Shown one piece after another: positions 28,101 to 41,041 of a stretch of 64,000 bases of DNA (its first letter is position 1; the number at the start of each line of letters is the position of its first letter). Under the pieces are notes generated by a model. That model ran no database searches and was not told the DNA's origin. It saw nothing but the letters and a program-made list of their open reading frames with translations. The translations under genes and the position numbers were made by a program. Source of the DNA: Cheiracanthium punctorium (lineage: Eukaryota > Arthropoda > Arachnida > Araneae > Cheiracanthiidae); the NCBI GenBank assembly GCA_038373885.1, contig JAWZYV010011915.1, forward strand, positions 1 to 64,000, read 5' to 3'.

Positions 28101-29505
28101 CCAAAATTAGCGATAAATGTATTTGACGTTTTTCTGGAAATGCGAATAAATTCTGCACTACATTCCGTTTTTATTCTTTTTCACAACGTTTTCTTAACAT
28201 TTTTTAATTCTTTTTGTTAGTTATTTTTTAGTTTTTCGATAGCTGGGTTGAGGGTTGCGGAGCCTCCCCCCCACCCCCCCCACACACACATAAAAATCAA
28301 TTGTTAGTTAATATTTTTTAAATTTGTGTTGTTTAGATTCTTTACCCTAAATTCTTATAACAAATATTCAAATTTTAGCAGTGTATTCAGTTGGAAAACA
28401 CGTTTGAAAATGCTCACAGCTACTTTGTTTCTTTGGCGCCGTCAAAAACGGCATTTTTGGCACCAAAAATCAAGGTAGGATGTATTTTGAATGTGGGCCA
28501 ATTAGCAATTGATAATGTAGAAAATGAATCTGTTTGTAGCATTTGTGCTGTTAATTAATAAGTATCATTTTTATTTTCTCAATGTAACTTTTTTTTAGTT
28601 AGTTTTTAAGGGCAATAATGCAATAACTTCAGGGTGTTTTAGTGTAGGTGATACAAAATATCATGGTCCCAAGGCGCATCTAGTATAACAAAAGCACGCA
28701 ACTACACATGAAACATTGAAAACTACACATTTTTATTCTTTGTACTACACATAAAGGTTGAAAGAGGTTGGCAGCCCTGTGAATAAATTAAAAAATAAAT
28801 AAATAGAATCTGAAATTTTTACTGCTAATTTTTTAAGACAGATCGCGAATTTTACTATATTGTTTCAATATTTTTCCGTGTTTTTAAACCTTTCAATATG
28901 GTAACAATTATTAGTTAAACAGTACATTAATACTATTATATTATTAGTCTGTTTTAAATCATTGTGGTGTCTGCACTCTGAAACCCAACTCCATGTCCAT
29001 GGACTTAACTGACTCTTATCTGTAAACCCCGAGTGCAATCGAAAATGCTAGGGAATGTGTGTTGTGTTTGTAAGCTAACCCAGATGAGCCTGCGACAAGC
29101 GGTAGATTGTAACCTGAATATAAAACCATGTGTATTACTGTACATATATTGCTCATAGAAAGTTTTGATTACTCATATTACTCATATAAAGTTTTGATCT
29201 TTTCTGTTAAGGAAAATTCAAAATTTCGGAGTTTGGGTGGGCCCATAGTCTCTCCTCTGGCTATACCCTTTCTTCCACTATTTAACAATGTGTCTCGGAA
29301 AAAAATGATTTCTTGTTAAATAAATCTTTTCTGCTTTTAGTCATGGCAAACTGTTGAATAACACCGTCAATGTCTACTTTTCTTGCAAAAGAAGACTCGA
29401 TCACTAACACTCTTCGTTTTAGTCAAGTTGGTGGTTTATGCTCTAGCTGGCTTTTTGTAATTTCATTCAAAAATTAATTTGAAACATCCGGGGACATAAT
29501 CTGAA

Positions 29506-29548
<43 letters not shown>

Positions 29549-32500
29549 ATTGACAACACACAATTAAGTATCATATGAACAGCAAAAGCGGGGCCCCTTC
29601 ACAAGCTGAGGCCCTGGGGATTTTTCCCCTGCTCCCCCTCCCTCTCTGCGCCACTGCTTCTGATCAAAGCTTAAAAAAATTAAAAGATGTGTTAAAACAA
29701 CATTTGACCCCGAAACCGTTGATTATTCCTTCCCCTCTTAAGTTTTTGAATAGAAAGCAAAACGAGGGGGAAAGTATAAGTAGTTATATATCGCAGAGCT
29801 TAGATCACTTGCTCAATGGTGATTATGTTACTAATATGTTACGGGATGTTTTTGTAAGTGGATTACATGATAAAACAATTTTGGATAGGTTATTTGAGGA
29901 GGATAATATTGATCTTGAAAAAAACCCTTACAAATAGCATTAGCTATGGAAAGAGCATTTAAGGGGGCAAATGATGTAATGGGCCGTGGAGTAAATGCTG
30001 TGCATGTAGGAAAAAAACAAATGAACAGGAAATCAAGCTCAGTACAGAAGCAAAAGACAGGTTTATTTTGTTCTCGATGCACAGGAATATATATTTATTT
30101 CAAGTAAATGTAATTTTTGTTCTCAAACTGGCTATATTCAAAAGGCATGTTTTGCAGAAAAAAAAAGTGGATGCAAAACCAGATAAACAAAAACAAGTTA
30201 AAGAGGTTGAAAACGAAACTCAAGTTCCATTATTTGCATTGAATTCAAATGATGCACATTTTACGCGAGGAAGAACTAAAACGACCACCGATTATGATTA
30301 ATTTGAAAATAATGAATAAAAATTGTTCAATGGAATTAAATATGGGGGGAAGCGGTCAGTGTAATGAGTATAAGGAATTTTAGAAAAGTTTCTGATAAGA
30401 AAATTCAACCTACTGAAATAGTTTTTAAAACACAAGGGTGAACAAAGGTGAATCACTGGTACCTATGGGGCATGTCACTGTAAAGGTTGAATATAAAAAT
30501 CAGATTTTGAATTTAAACTTACATATAGTAAAAGAGAATTTGAACACCATTCTCAGTCGAGAATGGCTTTATAAAATCAATTTGGATTGGCATGCTATTA
30601 AAGCTGTCAGGGCTACAAAAAAGTTGAATTTAAATGTACTTTTGGAAAAATATAAAGAAATTTTTGATAATACTCTAGGAGAAATAAATAACTATGAAGT
30701 CAAATTAGAGCTTAAACCTGACGTTAAACCCATATTCTGCAGGGTTAGGACAGTGCCATTTGTGTTAAAGGGTAGAGTTGAAACTGAAATTGACAGACTG
30801 GAAAAGGAGGGTATTATAGAACGGGTCGAAAGCTCGGAATGGGCAATGCCAGTAGTTCCTGTAGTAAAGTCAGACGGCAGTATACGGCTGTGTGTGGACT
30901 ATTCGGTAACCTTGAACCCGAATTTAATTGTGCCACAGAACCCCTTGCCAAGATTAGAGAAAATATTTTCAAGTTTAAATGGGAGAAAACAATTTTCAAA
31001 ATTAGACTTTAAACATGCTTACCTTCAAATGAAAGTTACGCCTGAAAGTAAAAAACTGTTGACAATAAACACGCATAAGGGATTATACGTTTGTAAGAAA
31101 CATGTATGGGTTAAACGGGGCACCTGCAATTTGGCAGCGTTACATAGATGGGTTATTCCAGGGCTGTGACATCTCATCACTTCCATAACTGGAAGTGATG
31201 AGATGTCACATTTTAAAGCATTACAGGAATTTAAAAATAAAATGTAAGGAACATGGACTGAAACTTAATTTAAATAAAATTCAGTTTTTCTAAAATGAAA
31301 TAAATTTTCTAGGACATAAAATTGACGGGATCAGACTCCATAAAACAGATGAGAAAGTTTCAGCAATTTTGAATGCACGTGTACCTAAAGATGTGCAGGA
31401 GGTTAAAGTTTTTTGGGACTGGTGAATTTCTATGGGAAATTTTGTAAAGATTTAGCTACCACCACAAATCCTCTTAATAACCTGACAAAGAAAGAAGCGA
31501 AATTTAAATGGTCGAGGGATTGTCAGGTAGCTTTTGAGCAAATTAAAAAAGAAATATGCTCACCAAAGATATTAGTTCATTATGATCCAAAACTCCCTTT
31601 AACTTTAGCAAGTGATGCATCACCAGTTGGTATTGGATGTGTGTTATCTCATCTTTATCCAGATGGATCTGAACGGCTGATAGCTTTTGCATCAAAAACT
31701 TCAATCAAAACAGAGTAAAAATATTCACAAATTGATAAGGAGGCTTTTGCAATAATGTGGGCAGTAAAAAAATTCTACTTGTACTTGAAAGGGAGAAGAT
31801 TCACTTTAATAACTGACCATAAGCCATTAGTAGCGATATTTGGATCAAAGCAAGGATTACCAGTGTTGGCAGCTATGCGACTTTTACATTACGCGCTGAT
31901 ATTACAGTCTTTTCAATTTGATATCGTATTTTGTAGTACTAACGATCATGAAAACGCAGACTTCTTGTCTTGGTTATCAAAGACCTCGGAAGAATTAGAT
32001 GTAAAAGATGACATCACAACATTTCAAATGCTACCAGTCACTGCAAAGGAGCTGCATCAAGAAACATGGAAAAATGATAACTGGGTCCACTTTTAGAAGC
32101 CTTGCATACAGGCCAGAATTTGCAAGGGAGAGAAGCCCAATATACCATTGAAGACAGATGTATCGTGTATGGACACAGAGTTTGCATTCTATTATTGCTT
32201 TCTACTACTGCATATTTACATTCTACTATTGCATCTATAAAGGGGGAGGAGATGTGGTGTCTGCACTCTGAAACCCAACTCGATGGACTTAACTGTAAAC
32301 CACGAGCGCAATCAAAAACACTAAGGAATGCACATAAGCTAACCCAGATGAGCCCGCGACGTGTGGTAGAATTATAACCTGAATGTAAAACTGTGTGTAT
32401 TAGTTTGCATATAAAAGATATGTGTTCTCCAAACTTTAAATCCTAGAGTTAACCCAGCAAAGCGAGCCACTTCAAGGGTTAGTGAGAAAATGGTATTCAT

Positions 32501-35500
32501 GACGCCTTATCCAAGGGTTACCCTAAAATTTGATCCTGACTCCAGGTGCAAATTCTAACCCCGCAATTTTGGAGGGTTGACTTGGGTTTGTAAACATGGC
32601 GGATTAGAGGGTTATTTTTATATATTTGGAAAATTGCAAAAATTTGCAAATACTTGGATATTTTGTGCTTTGGGAGCAGGAAACTGTTGTGGAATCCACA
32701 CAGCAAGCTATAAAAGTAACCAAATGTGAAAAGAAATGTTTGTACAATGGCTTCAAAAACTCTGTTGAATGACTATATTTTTTTTCTCTGTAGAGACTAC
32801 TGGCGCCATCTGTTGGATTTATCTTGGTTGGTTTGTTTGACTTTACTATTTCCATTCCCTCTTTTTTTTTCTGATTTAATGCTTTTTTTTTTTTATTTAA
32901 TTATTTTTTTTTATGTTGAAAATAAATAAATTCTGATCTTTCCTATTTATTTTTTTCTCTCTATTTATTCCATAGACTAGCTGAAGTACCCGTCCTTGAC
33001 GGGTTAGTGAATGCAAATTTCCAAAAAGCAAGAACTTTCGTCAGCATTGTAGGAGTACACAGAATGGATGTAGTATGTTGCCAAAGTAAAGAAAGCGAAT
33101 AATTTTTATGCATTGTTAAAATATTACAGGTTAGAGAGTAACTAAGTAATATCATTACATTCGCTTTAGTCGTAATTATGTGATGTGCGAATGAATATTT
33201 ACGCATATTGAAATATTTTTCACAAAATCTCAAAATCTAATCCACATTTTTGAAAAATTTGAAGCCTATGTGTTAAGTTGAGTGACCACCTATCATGACA
33301 CTCAATTTCATATCATTCAATTCAGTCGTTTTTCTGGTAACTATACATAATCACATCATGTTTTGGGCTTTACAGACTCTGAGCAAAACATATTTAGCAG
33401 CTTTTCAAAATTATGTTTGTAATTAAAGATCTGAAAAAATTCCTTCTACCACCACCCAAAACAGAAATTAGAAAATCAAGTCAAGTAGTGTCACCCAGTA
33501 GAAAAGTCTGCATTTCAGTAATATTATTAATTTCTTTTATTTAAAAAAGAAAAAGAACATCTTTTTAACATTGGTAATCGATTCAATTGTGAATACATTG
33601 AGCTGACGTCACTATGCCTCTTAAGACTACTAAAAGTCGAGCTTATTCTAGCATTGGTCCTTCCGAGTTATCAGAATTATCGTCTGCAGGAGGCCTTGAG
33701 TTTAGAATTAATAGGTGGCATTTCAGTCCGTTGCTTAGGTTTATGAATTTCATTACTTTAACTCACTCTGCTGAAAATGTTCTTCATTTTGAATGTTGCA
33801 AAATCACTTTTGAAACGTGATGCATTAAAAATTTCCCATTTACTCATTTAATTTTGTATTTAACCATGCTACAACCGTAACATTACGTAACATATGCATG
33901 CTGCAAAATAAAATTACTTTCCGATTGCATTTCGCTATTTTTGGTATATTTCTTTTTATTTATTAATTTTTTTTTAGATTTTAGAACAAAGTTTTAGATA
34001 CCTAATACAAATGTAGTAAAATCTAAATCAATACGGTAAAATCTTCTTCCAGACGCAATCATACCTTAGTTAAGCACTCCCAAGGATAAAATAAATCATT
34101 TGAAATCTAAAATGTTTTTTTTTTTTTATTAACGAAAACGCTGGAATGTTCTTTCAGTGGCAATTAAATCTAGTTCAATCATAGAACAAAATAAAATGGC
34201 GGCTTTCACAAGGGTTGCCATATATTCACAGAACGTTGCCAAGGATATGACTGGTTAAAAAAGCGTAATCTTTAATATTGAACTCCTGGTATCCAAACGA
34301 TCTTGCTATTTGAAAATAGTTAACTTTATGTTAACACACGTATTTATTTCTCGTGAATCTTAACTTTGCGTAATTCCAACTTCATGTTTTTTCGAATCCA
34401 ACATACTTTTAAGAGCTTTCCTGCTTTGTTGCGAAAGCATAAATCGTTTTTTGCTGGAGCAAGGTCACCAAATATGGTAACCTAGATGCTCATTTCTTCT
34501 GTTTTTAATTAATATCTTCTAAATAATTTGAATTAAAAAATTTTTTTTTTGTGGCACTGGCTTTTTTTTTTACCTATTTAGCCTCTGTGCCAAATTTGAC
34601 CCGGATCCGACAAGCTCTCTGGCCACCTATAGCAAACACACACACATACATCTCATTAGCATACTGCGCTATTATTAAAGAGGATGAGGGGCTATTTGGC
34701 TCATATTTACGATGAAAGGATTAATAATTTGGATTAATAATAAATAAAGGATTGAAAAATAAAAATCTTGTTGAGGGGTTAAACATTTTTGTCTGATTGT
34801 AGTGTACTTTACTTGGACATTAACAATTTTTGACACAAATATGTGAAAATTAAAAAAAAACAAAAATAATATGCTTCAGTATCATAGAATTTTTTTAAAG
34901 ACATACATATTCTATGCATAATATCTAGAGTACATATACAATGATTATTAATATAAATATATTATATAACACTTAAAAAGACTCAATACATATAACATAT
35001 CTATACATATATGTACATACATAATATTTTATTATACACAACTTTTTTACTCATTTCTCTTGTAAGTGCATTTCAATTTACAGAATAAGTCAGTCTTTTA
35101 TAGAATAAGTTTTATTTGTCCAATCGGGGGCCATCATTGCTTTTGGACACACAAGCCAAAGCCGGGAATCCAACCCATGCACAAAGTGTGGTAGAAAATT
35201 TAAATTTTGAATAAAAAGGAATTCAAATTAAATATAAATAAAGCATTTAAAAGTAGATAAAAACACATTAAAAGACGTCAGTAGCACTTTCGGTGGCAGC
35301 CACCACCTTCCTCAGCTCTGGTCTCAAAATGCCTTGCTCTCTTCCTCAGTATAGCGTTCCAACCAGGATCCATCTGCGTATGCGTCATGTCATTTATAGC
35401 GCCATATGTCGATATAATCTGCAAAGCCTCCATGTTTAGAGCATAATAGTTGTTTTTGTAATTGGAGAGTTTTTGGCTATTATTAAAGTTGATTTCTATG

Positions 35501-38500
35501 GGGCGTTCTTGGGCTATTTTAGAGAGGGCGGTACTGGGTTTATTGAATTTAATGTCATTGTGCTGTTTCTTTTTTCGGTCTTTGATTTTCCTTTTAGTCA
35601 TACCAATATAGCAGCCTGATTTATTTGAACTATTGTCTGTAAAGTTTATTTTATAAATGCCGGCGGTTTCATCAGGATCAATAGGGTCTTTGCGAATGCG
35701 TTTGAAAATATTTTGATTAGGTTTTATGGGTATTTTAATATTTTTCTTAGCAGCTTCATTTGTTATTTTTAGAGTGGCTCCCCTGCAGTAAGGAATGGCG
35801 TTAGTAAATTTCGGTCTCGGGTTTTGATAGTTGTTAATTTGTTCAAGCTTCTTGATTCTCTTTTTGAAAAGGTTTTTGACGATGGATTTTGGGTATCCTG
35901 CGTTTTTACATTGGGTTTTAATAAATTGTAGTTCTTCATTAAGGAGGTTTTCGTCTGAGCATACTGTAATGGCGCGATTGACATATGAGCGTATGGTGGC
36001 TATTTTGAATTTGTAGGGAGTTTTTGAATTAAAATGTACTATTTCATTATTATCTCATTATTATTATATTTCATATTACAAATTCAAAATAGCCACCATA
36101 CGCTCATATGTCAATCGCGCCATTACAGTATGCTCAGACGAAAACCTCCTTAATGAAGAACTACAATTTATTAAAACCCAATGTAAAAACGCAGGATACC
36201 CAAAATCAATCGTCAAAAACCTTTTCAAAAAGAGAATCAAGAAGCTTGAACAAATTAACAACTATCAAAACCCGAGACCGAAATTTACTAACGCCATTCC
36301 TTACTGCAGGGGAGCCACTCTAAAAATAACAAATGAAGCTGCTAAGAAAAATATTAAAATACTCATAAAACCTAATCAAAATATTTTCAAACGCATTCGC
36401 AGTGATAAAGACCATATTGATCCTGATGAAACCACCGGCATTTATAAAATAAACTTTACAGACAATAGTTCAAATAAATCAGGCTGCTATATTGGTATGA
36501 CTAAAAGGAAAATCAAAGACCGAAAAAAGGAACACCACAATGACATTAAATTCAATAAACCCAGTACCGCCCTCTCTAAAATAGCCCAAGAACGCCCCAT
36601 AGAAATCAACTTTAATAATAGCCAAAAACTCTCCAATTACAAAAACAACTATTATGCTCTAAACATGGAGGCTTTGCAGATTATATCGACATATGGCGCT
36701 ATAAATGACATGACGCATACGCAGATGGATCCTGGATGGAACGCTATACTGAGGAAGAGAGCAAGGCATTTTGAGACCAGAGCTGAGGAAGGTGGTGGCT
36801 GCCACCGAAAGTGCAACTGACAGCGTTTAATGTGTTTTTATCTACTTTTAAATGCTTTATTTTAATTTGAATTATTTTTTATTCAAAATTATAAATATTC
36901 TACCACACTTTGTGCATGGGTTGGATTCCCTGCTTTGGCTTGTGTGTCCAAAAGCAATGATGGCCCCCGATTGGCAAATCAAACTTATTCTATAAAAGAT
37001 GGACTTATTCTGTATTTTGAAATGCACTTACAAGAGAAATGAGTAAAAAAGTTGTGTGCTCCCTCCCTCCTCGCACACACACAGACAGAAGTATTTTTAA
37101 GGGACTTAATAATAGTCATTTAAAAGATTCTGAAGTTCATGAATCCAAAATTATTTTTTCGTCTTCCCCAACTGAAACATAGTTTTCTCAAGTGGAGAGC
37201 AGGATTTTGCCAACTCGTATATATCTTGGGGGGACTAGTGATGCCTCTGCTTATGGTATGCCTCTGGTGCTAATCTATGTATAAAGGGGCTGAGCAAATA
37301 AATCAAGAAATTTTATATAGCAGAGTATAATTTAATTACAAAAAACTATTTACACCAAGCAAGGAATTTTTAATTTGAATAGACTTGGATTTTCTTAGAT
37401 TTAAAATTATAGTCTTGGGGATGATTATTGCTATTCTAATTCACCCCATACTTGTTTGTGTCCTTTTAACAACATGAATCATATTAAAGGGATTTTTTTT
37501 TTCTGAATAGAAGATGTGTCGAATTTGTGATTATTAATTCAATGCTCAGCTATTTTCTGCAGCAAATCGACAGTTGTAGAGAATAAAATAACTGCTCTTT
37601 AAAAATTATCAGAAAGTTTTATAAAAGATTTTGCATCACAGTGTAAAATTTAAATTAATCATACATATCATACAGAACAATTTCTTATGCCGCATACATT
37701 ACATAAAGATATGCCTCGCCATGGCACAGTAGCTATGTTACTGAAAATGGTAAACAGCCGAAGTATGAAAGTCCCATGTTCAGGGATGAGATTGACAAAA
37801 AAGGAAAAAGGTCTGAAAGAATGTGCAAACAATATTTGAGTAATAATACTTATGCATTTAAAGTTTAATAAATATTGTAATTGCTACTGATTTTAAGTCT
37901 GTTTTACTTATATACATTTTTGCCAATGAAAAATTAAAAGTATTCAGAAAATTTTTGAAATTGATTTTTTTGAAAAATTGAAAAAGTCTGAAATCAGACA
38001 AAAGTCTGAAGAATCTCATCCCTGCATGTTCAGGTCCCATGGGGTGGTTGTCGGTCTAATGGTCTGGAGTTTCGGTAGGTTTTCTCTGGATGTAACGTGA
38101 ATACGCATAAGAACCCTTTAGAAAGTCCTCTTACCAAGGCACCTCCATCCTTGGCAGATCACTAGCGTAGCATTGCCATAATCCCAGAAACATTCAACTT
38201 TTAAAGATACATAGTGGAAAAGGCACTTGAAATGGTAGACGGCTGAAGCATGAAGGTTCCAGGGTCAGGCCAGTCATGCGACCATTCATCTAACGGTCTG
38301 GAGTTTTAGTCTGTTTTCTCCAGATGTAACGTGAATACGCATTAGAACCCCATAGGAAGTCCTCCGACCAAGGCACCGCAATCCCAGGCAGAAACTACTC
38401 GTACAGGTTTGCATTAATATACACGTAGATATACGCTGAATCAGGTATGTATAAGAGTGCTCATTTGAAGTAGAGTTCCACTTATTAGCAATTTCCCAGA

Positions 38501-40987
38501 AAAAATTTCACGGCAGGATATGCAGCATTTTTTTTTTTTTTGGGGGGGGGGGATATGTAGCACTAAAATTTTTTTCATCTATAATTGATTTCCAGAGCCA
38601 AGAATCAAAGCAAATAAAAAGCTACTAATGCACTGACCCAAAAAAAAAAAAAAAAAAAGAAAGCCAGGGGGCGGGGGGGAAAGGAGATCGAATCCCCATG
38701 ATATTCCCCTACTGACTACGGTCTTGCTTATATATATCTTTTAAATGATAACAGTACATTTTAAATAGCAGCTCTCAAATTTGTTACAAATAATAGGTAG
38801 TGAAGCTTACTTTTATAAATTGAAACACAATGCATTCAGACCTCAGTTTTGATTGGAAACTCTGTACATATATGTTTTAAAGATTACGGCAGTTGTATTC
38901 AAGGAAATGAAACAAGGGATTATTTAAAAGTTTTTGATAAGCTCTTATATTAAGTAAATACTCTTCTCTGATGTACAGCAAAAACTAAAAGAAAAGAGCA
39001 CAGCGATTTTTAATTGATTGAAAAGGGTTTCCTAGTATTTTGCTTGAAAGGATAATCTATATTATCGGTTGAACAGAGAATAATATATTAAAAATATCAT
39101 TTAATTTTTAACCAGAGTAAAAAAATAAATACAGTCAGATATTTCCAAACATTCAGAATGCTTGTCACAAGCTGTATTACGCACCAAATCTATAAATTTT
39201 GTCAAACTACTAGGAGAAAACATTTAAAAATATTATTTCACCGAATAATTTCTGAGCTGTGATATACTTAGCAGTCTTAAAAGTGTGTTGCTTTTACATG
39301 TTTATAGCTTTTACAAATGCATACTTGTGAGAAAATATTTTCAATTTGTTTGTATCATGCGTGCTTTTAATTACTGCCAATAAGATTTATAGCAAAAAGC
39401 TTTTGTTTGAACAGCTTTAAGGATAAATAAAATAAAAATGCACTTAAATCAGACAAATTAGCACATGCCTGTGATATGTGTAATTTCCATAATCTTTCTC
39501 CGGTGAAAGTTACACTTGTGTCCTTCTGCCCCACCCCTACCCCTTAAAGAAAACTGCAGAATTCCTTGAAAAATGGAGGGAGACTCTCCGCTTACTCTGC
39601 ACAGTCAGTGGATGGGCTGTAGCATGTAATTTCTTGACATTGAATAGGGGGGATGACGCTAGCTAAGCAGGAAAACCAACCACTCTATGGGGGAGTAGTA
39701 TGCCGATTTTTGAATGTCTTGCGAGTGGAAGCTGCAGCGAAAATGTGAAGAAACGGTTTTCTTTTTAAGCCGGTGTTGAGGTTAAAGAAATTAAGCATAA
39801 TTTTAATGAACATATTATAACAAGATTTTATAACAATCAAGTACATTTTTTACAAATGATTTTAAGAGCAAACACTTACCAGAAAAATGACAATGAAAAC
39901 AGATTTTTGCAAGTATATGCAAAAAATCAAGGTCTGGAACATCGATCATAATTGAATCTGCTGCAGAAAGATCATTGCTACTAAGTAATTCTGTAAAAGT
40001 ATCCCTTCAAAAGAGGAAAAAAAATATTTTAGTCAAGACATATTTTTCTATTCAACAGAGTTGACACATTTTAATCATTCTAATAAGAAAAAACAAGATC
40101 TCTGAAGTGAATTCAACAAAAATATCAGTTATGTGTTAATGATTTTTGCAGAGCACTGGTGCTTTTGGCCAAGTTGCTATGACAACAATGGTTGTGGATT
40201 GGTGGATGAATGTGAGGTATATGATGCAAGCTGCATATCAAAATTGATCAAGGCTTTGCTCTAAGACTGAATTAACTTCTATGTTTCATGCTGTTATTTT
40301 TAGCCGATATTTGCAATATGACCACAATTTGTTTTTAATGCAGTGATTGTTCTTCTCTGTTATATTTAAATTTTTTCTTGAGTTACATTTTAATGTTGTT
40401 TGAGGATAATTTTTGTTGAAATATGAGAATAATAGAAATGTAAAATCAAATCTACATTCGCTGCTTTTAATAAATTGTAATGAATTATACAGATATTAAT
40501 AAGAATACTAAAAATAATTTAGGAATTTAAAAGATAAACTAATAAAATGTAAATAAAGCACATATAATATACATATATGTATGCATGTAATTTGCAAAGT
40601 TCGTTATCAATTTTAATATAAATATTAACACAATGCTAGAAAATATAGCATTTTTTCAACTACAATAGAAATGGTGAAAAAAGGTAGACCTCCATCAACT
40701 CTTAATTTTAAAAGTGAATATACAAAGAGAACAGATTATTTATTAGACGTTTTAGTGATAATCACTATTCTGCCTTCCCTACCCCTTTCTTACGAGCACT
40801 CGATCAAGCAAATATCATGGTCCCTTGTTATAAACAAGTTCAACTGTAATTCTAGAAATGAAGAGTTTGAAGAAAAATGTTTATTAAAACATCACATCAG
40901 GTGGCATAGCTGTGGGGGTGGGGGTGTTTAAAACCCTCCTCAGTGATGAATCTTTTTGTCATACAAAATTATTTACTTCACTCTCTA

Positions 40988-41041
<54 letters not shown>

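Larger units (their letters stand above)
28963..32420 (+). mobile_element. Degenerate Ty3/Gypsy LTR retrotransposon lacking integrase
   Basis: Two direct copies of a sequence starting TGTGGTGTCTGCACTCTG (28963 and 32253) are the LTR starts; a polypurine tract lies immediately before the second. Between them, in order, are remnants of Gag, protease tail, reverse transcriptase and RNase H with several stops and frameshifts. Only about 155 bp separate the end of the RNase H relic from the 3' LTR, so integrase is missing. The LTR similarity fades about 150 bp in, so the right boundary is approximate. It sits in the 18.7-kb AP3D1 intron, antisense to the gene. Confidence 0.85.

Noticed and set aside
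33614..33820. 68-codon frame MPLKTTKSRAYSSIG...
   Set aside because: Short, isolated, no recognised domain; chance frame in repeat DNA is as likely.
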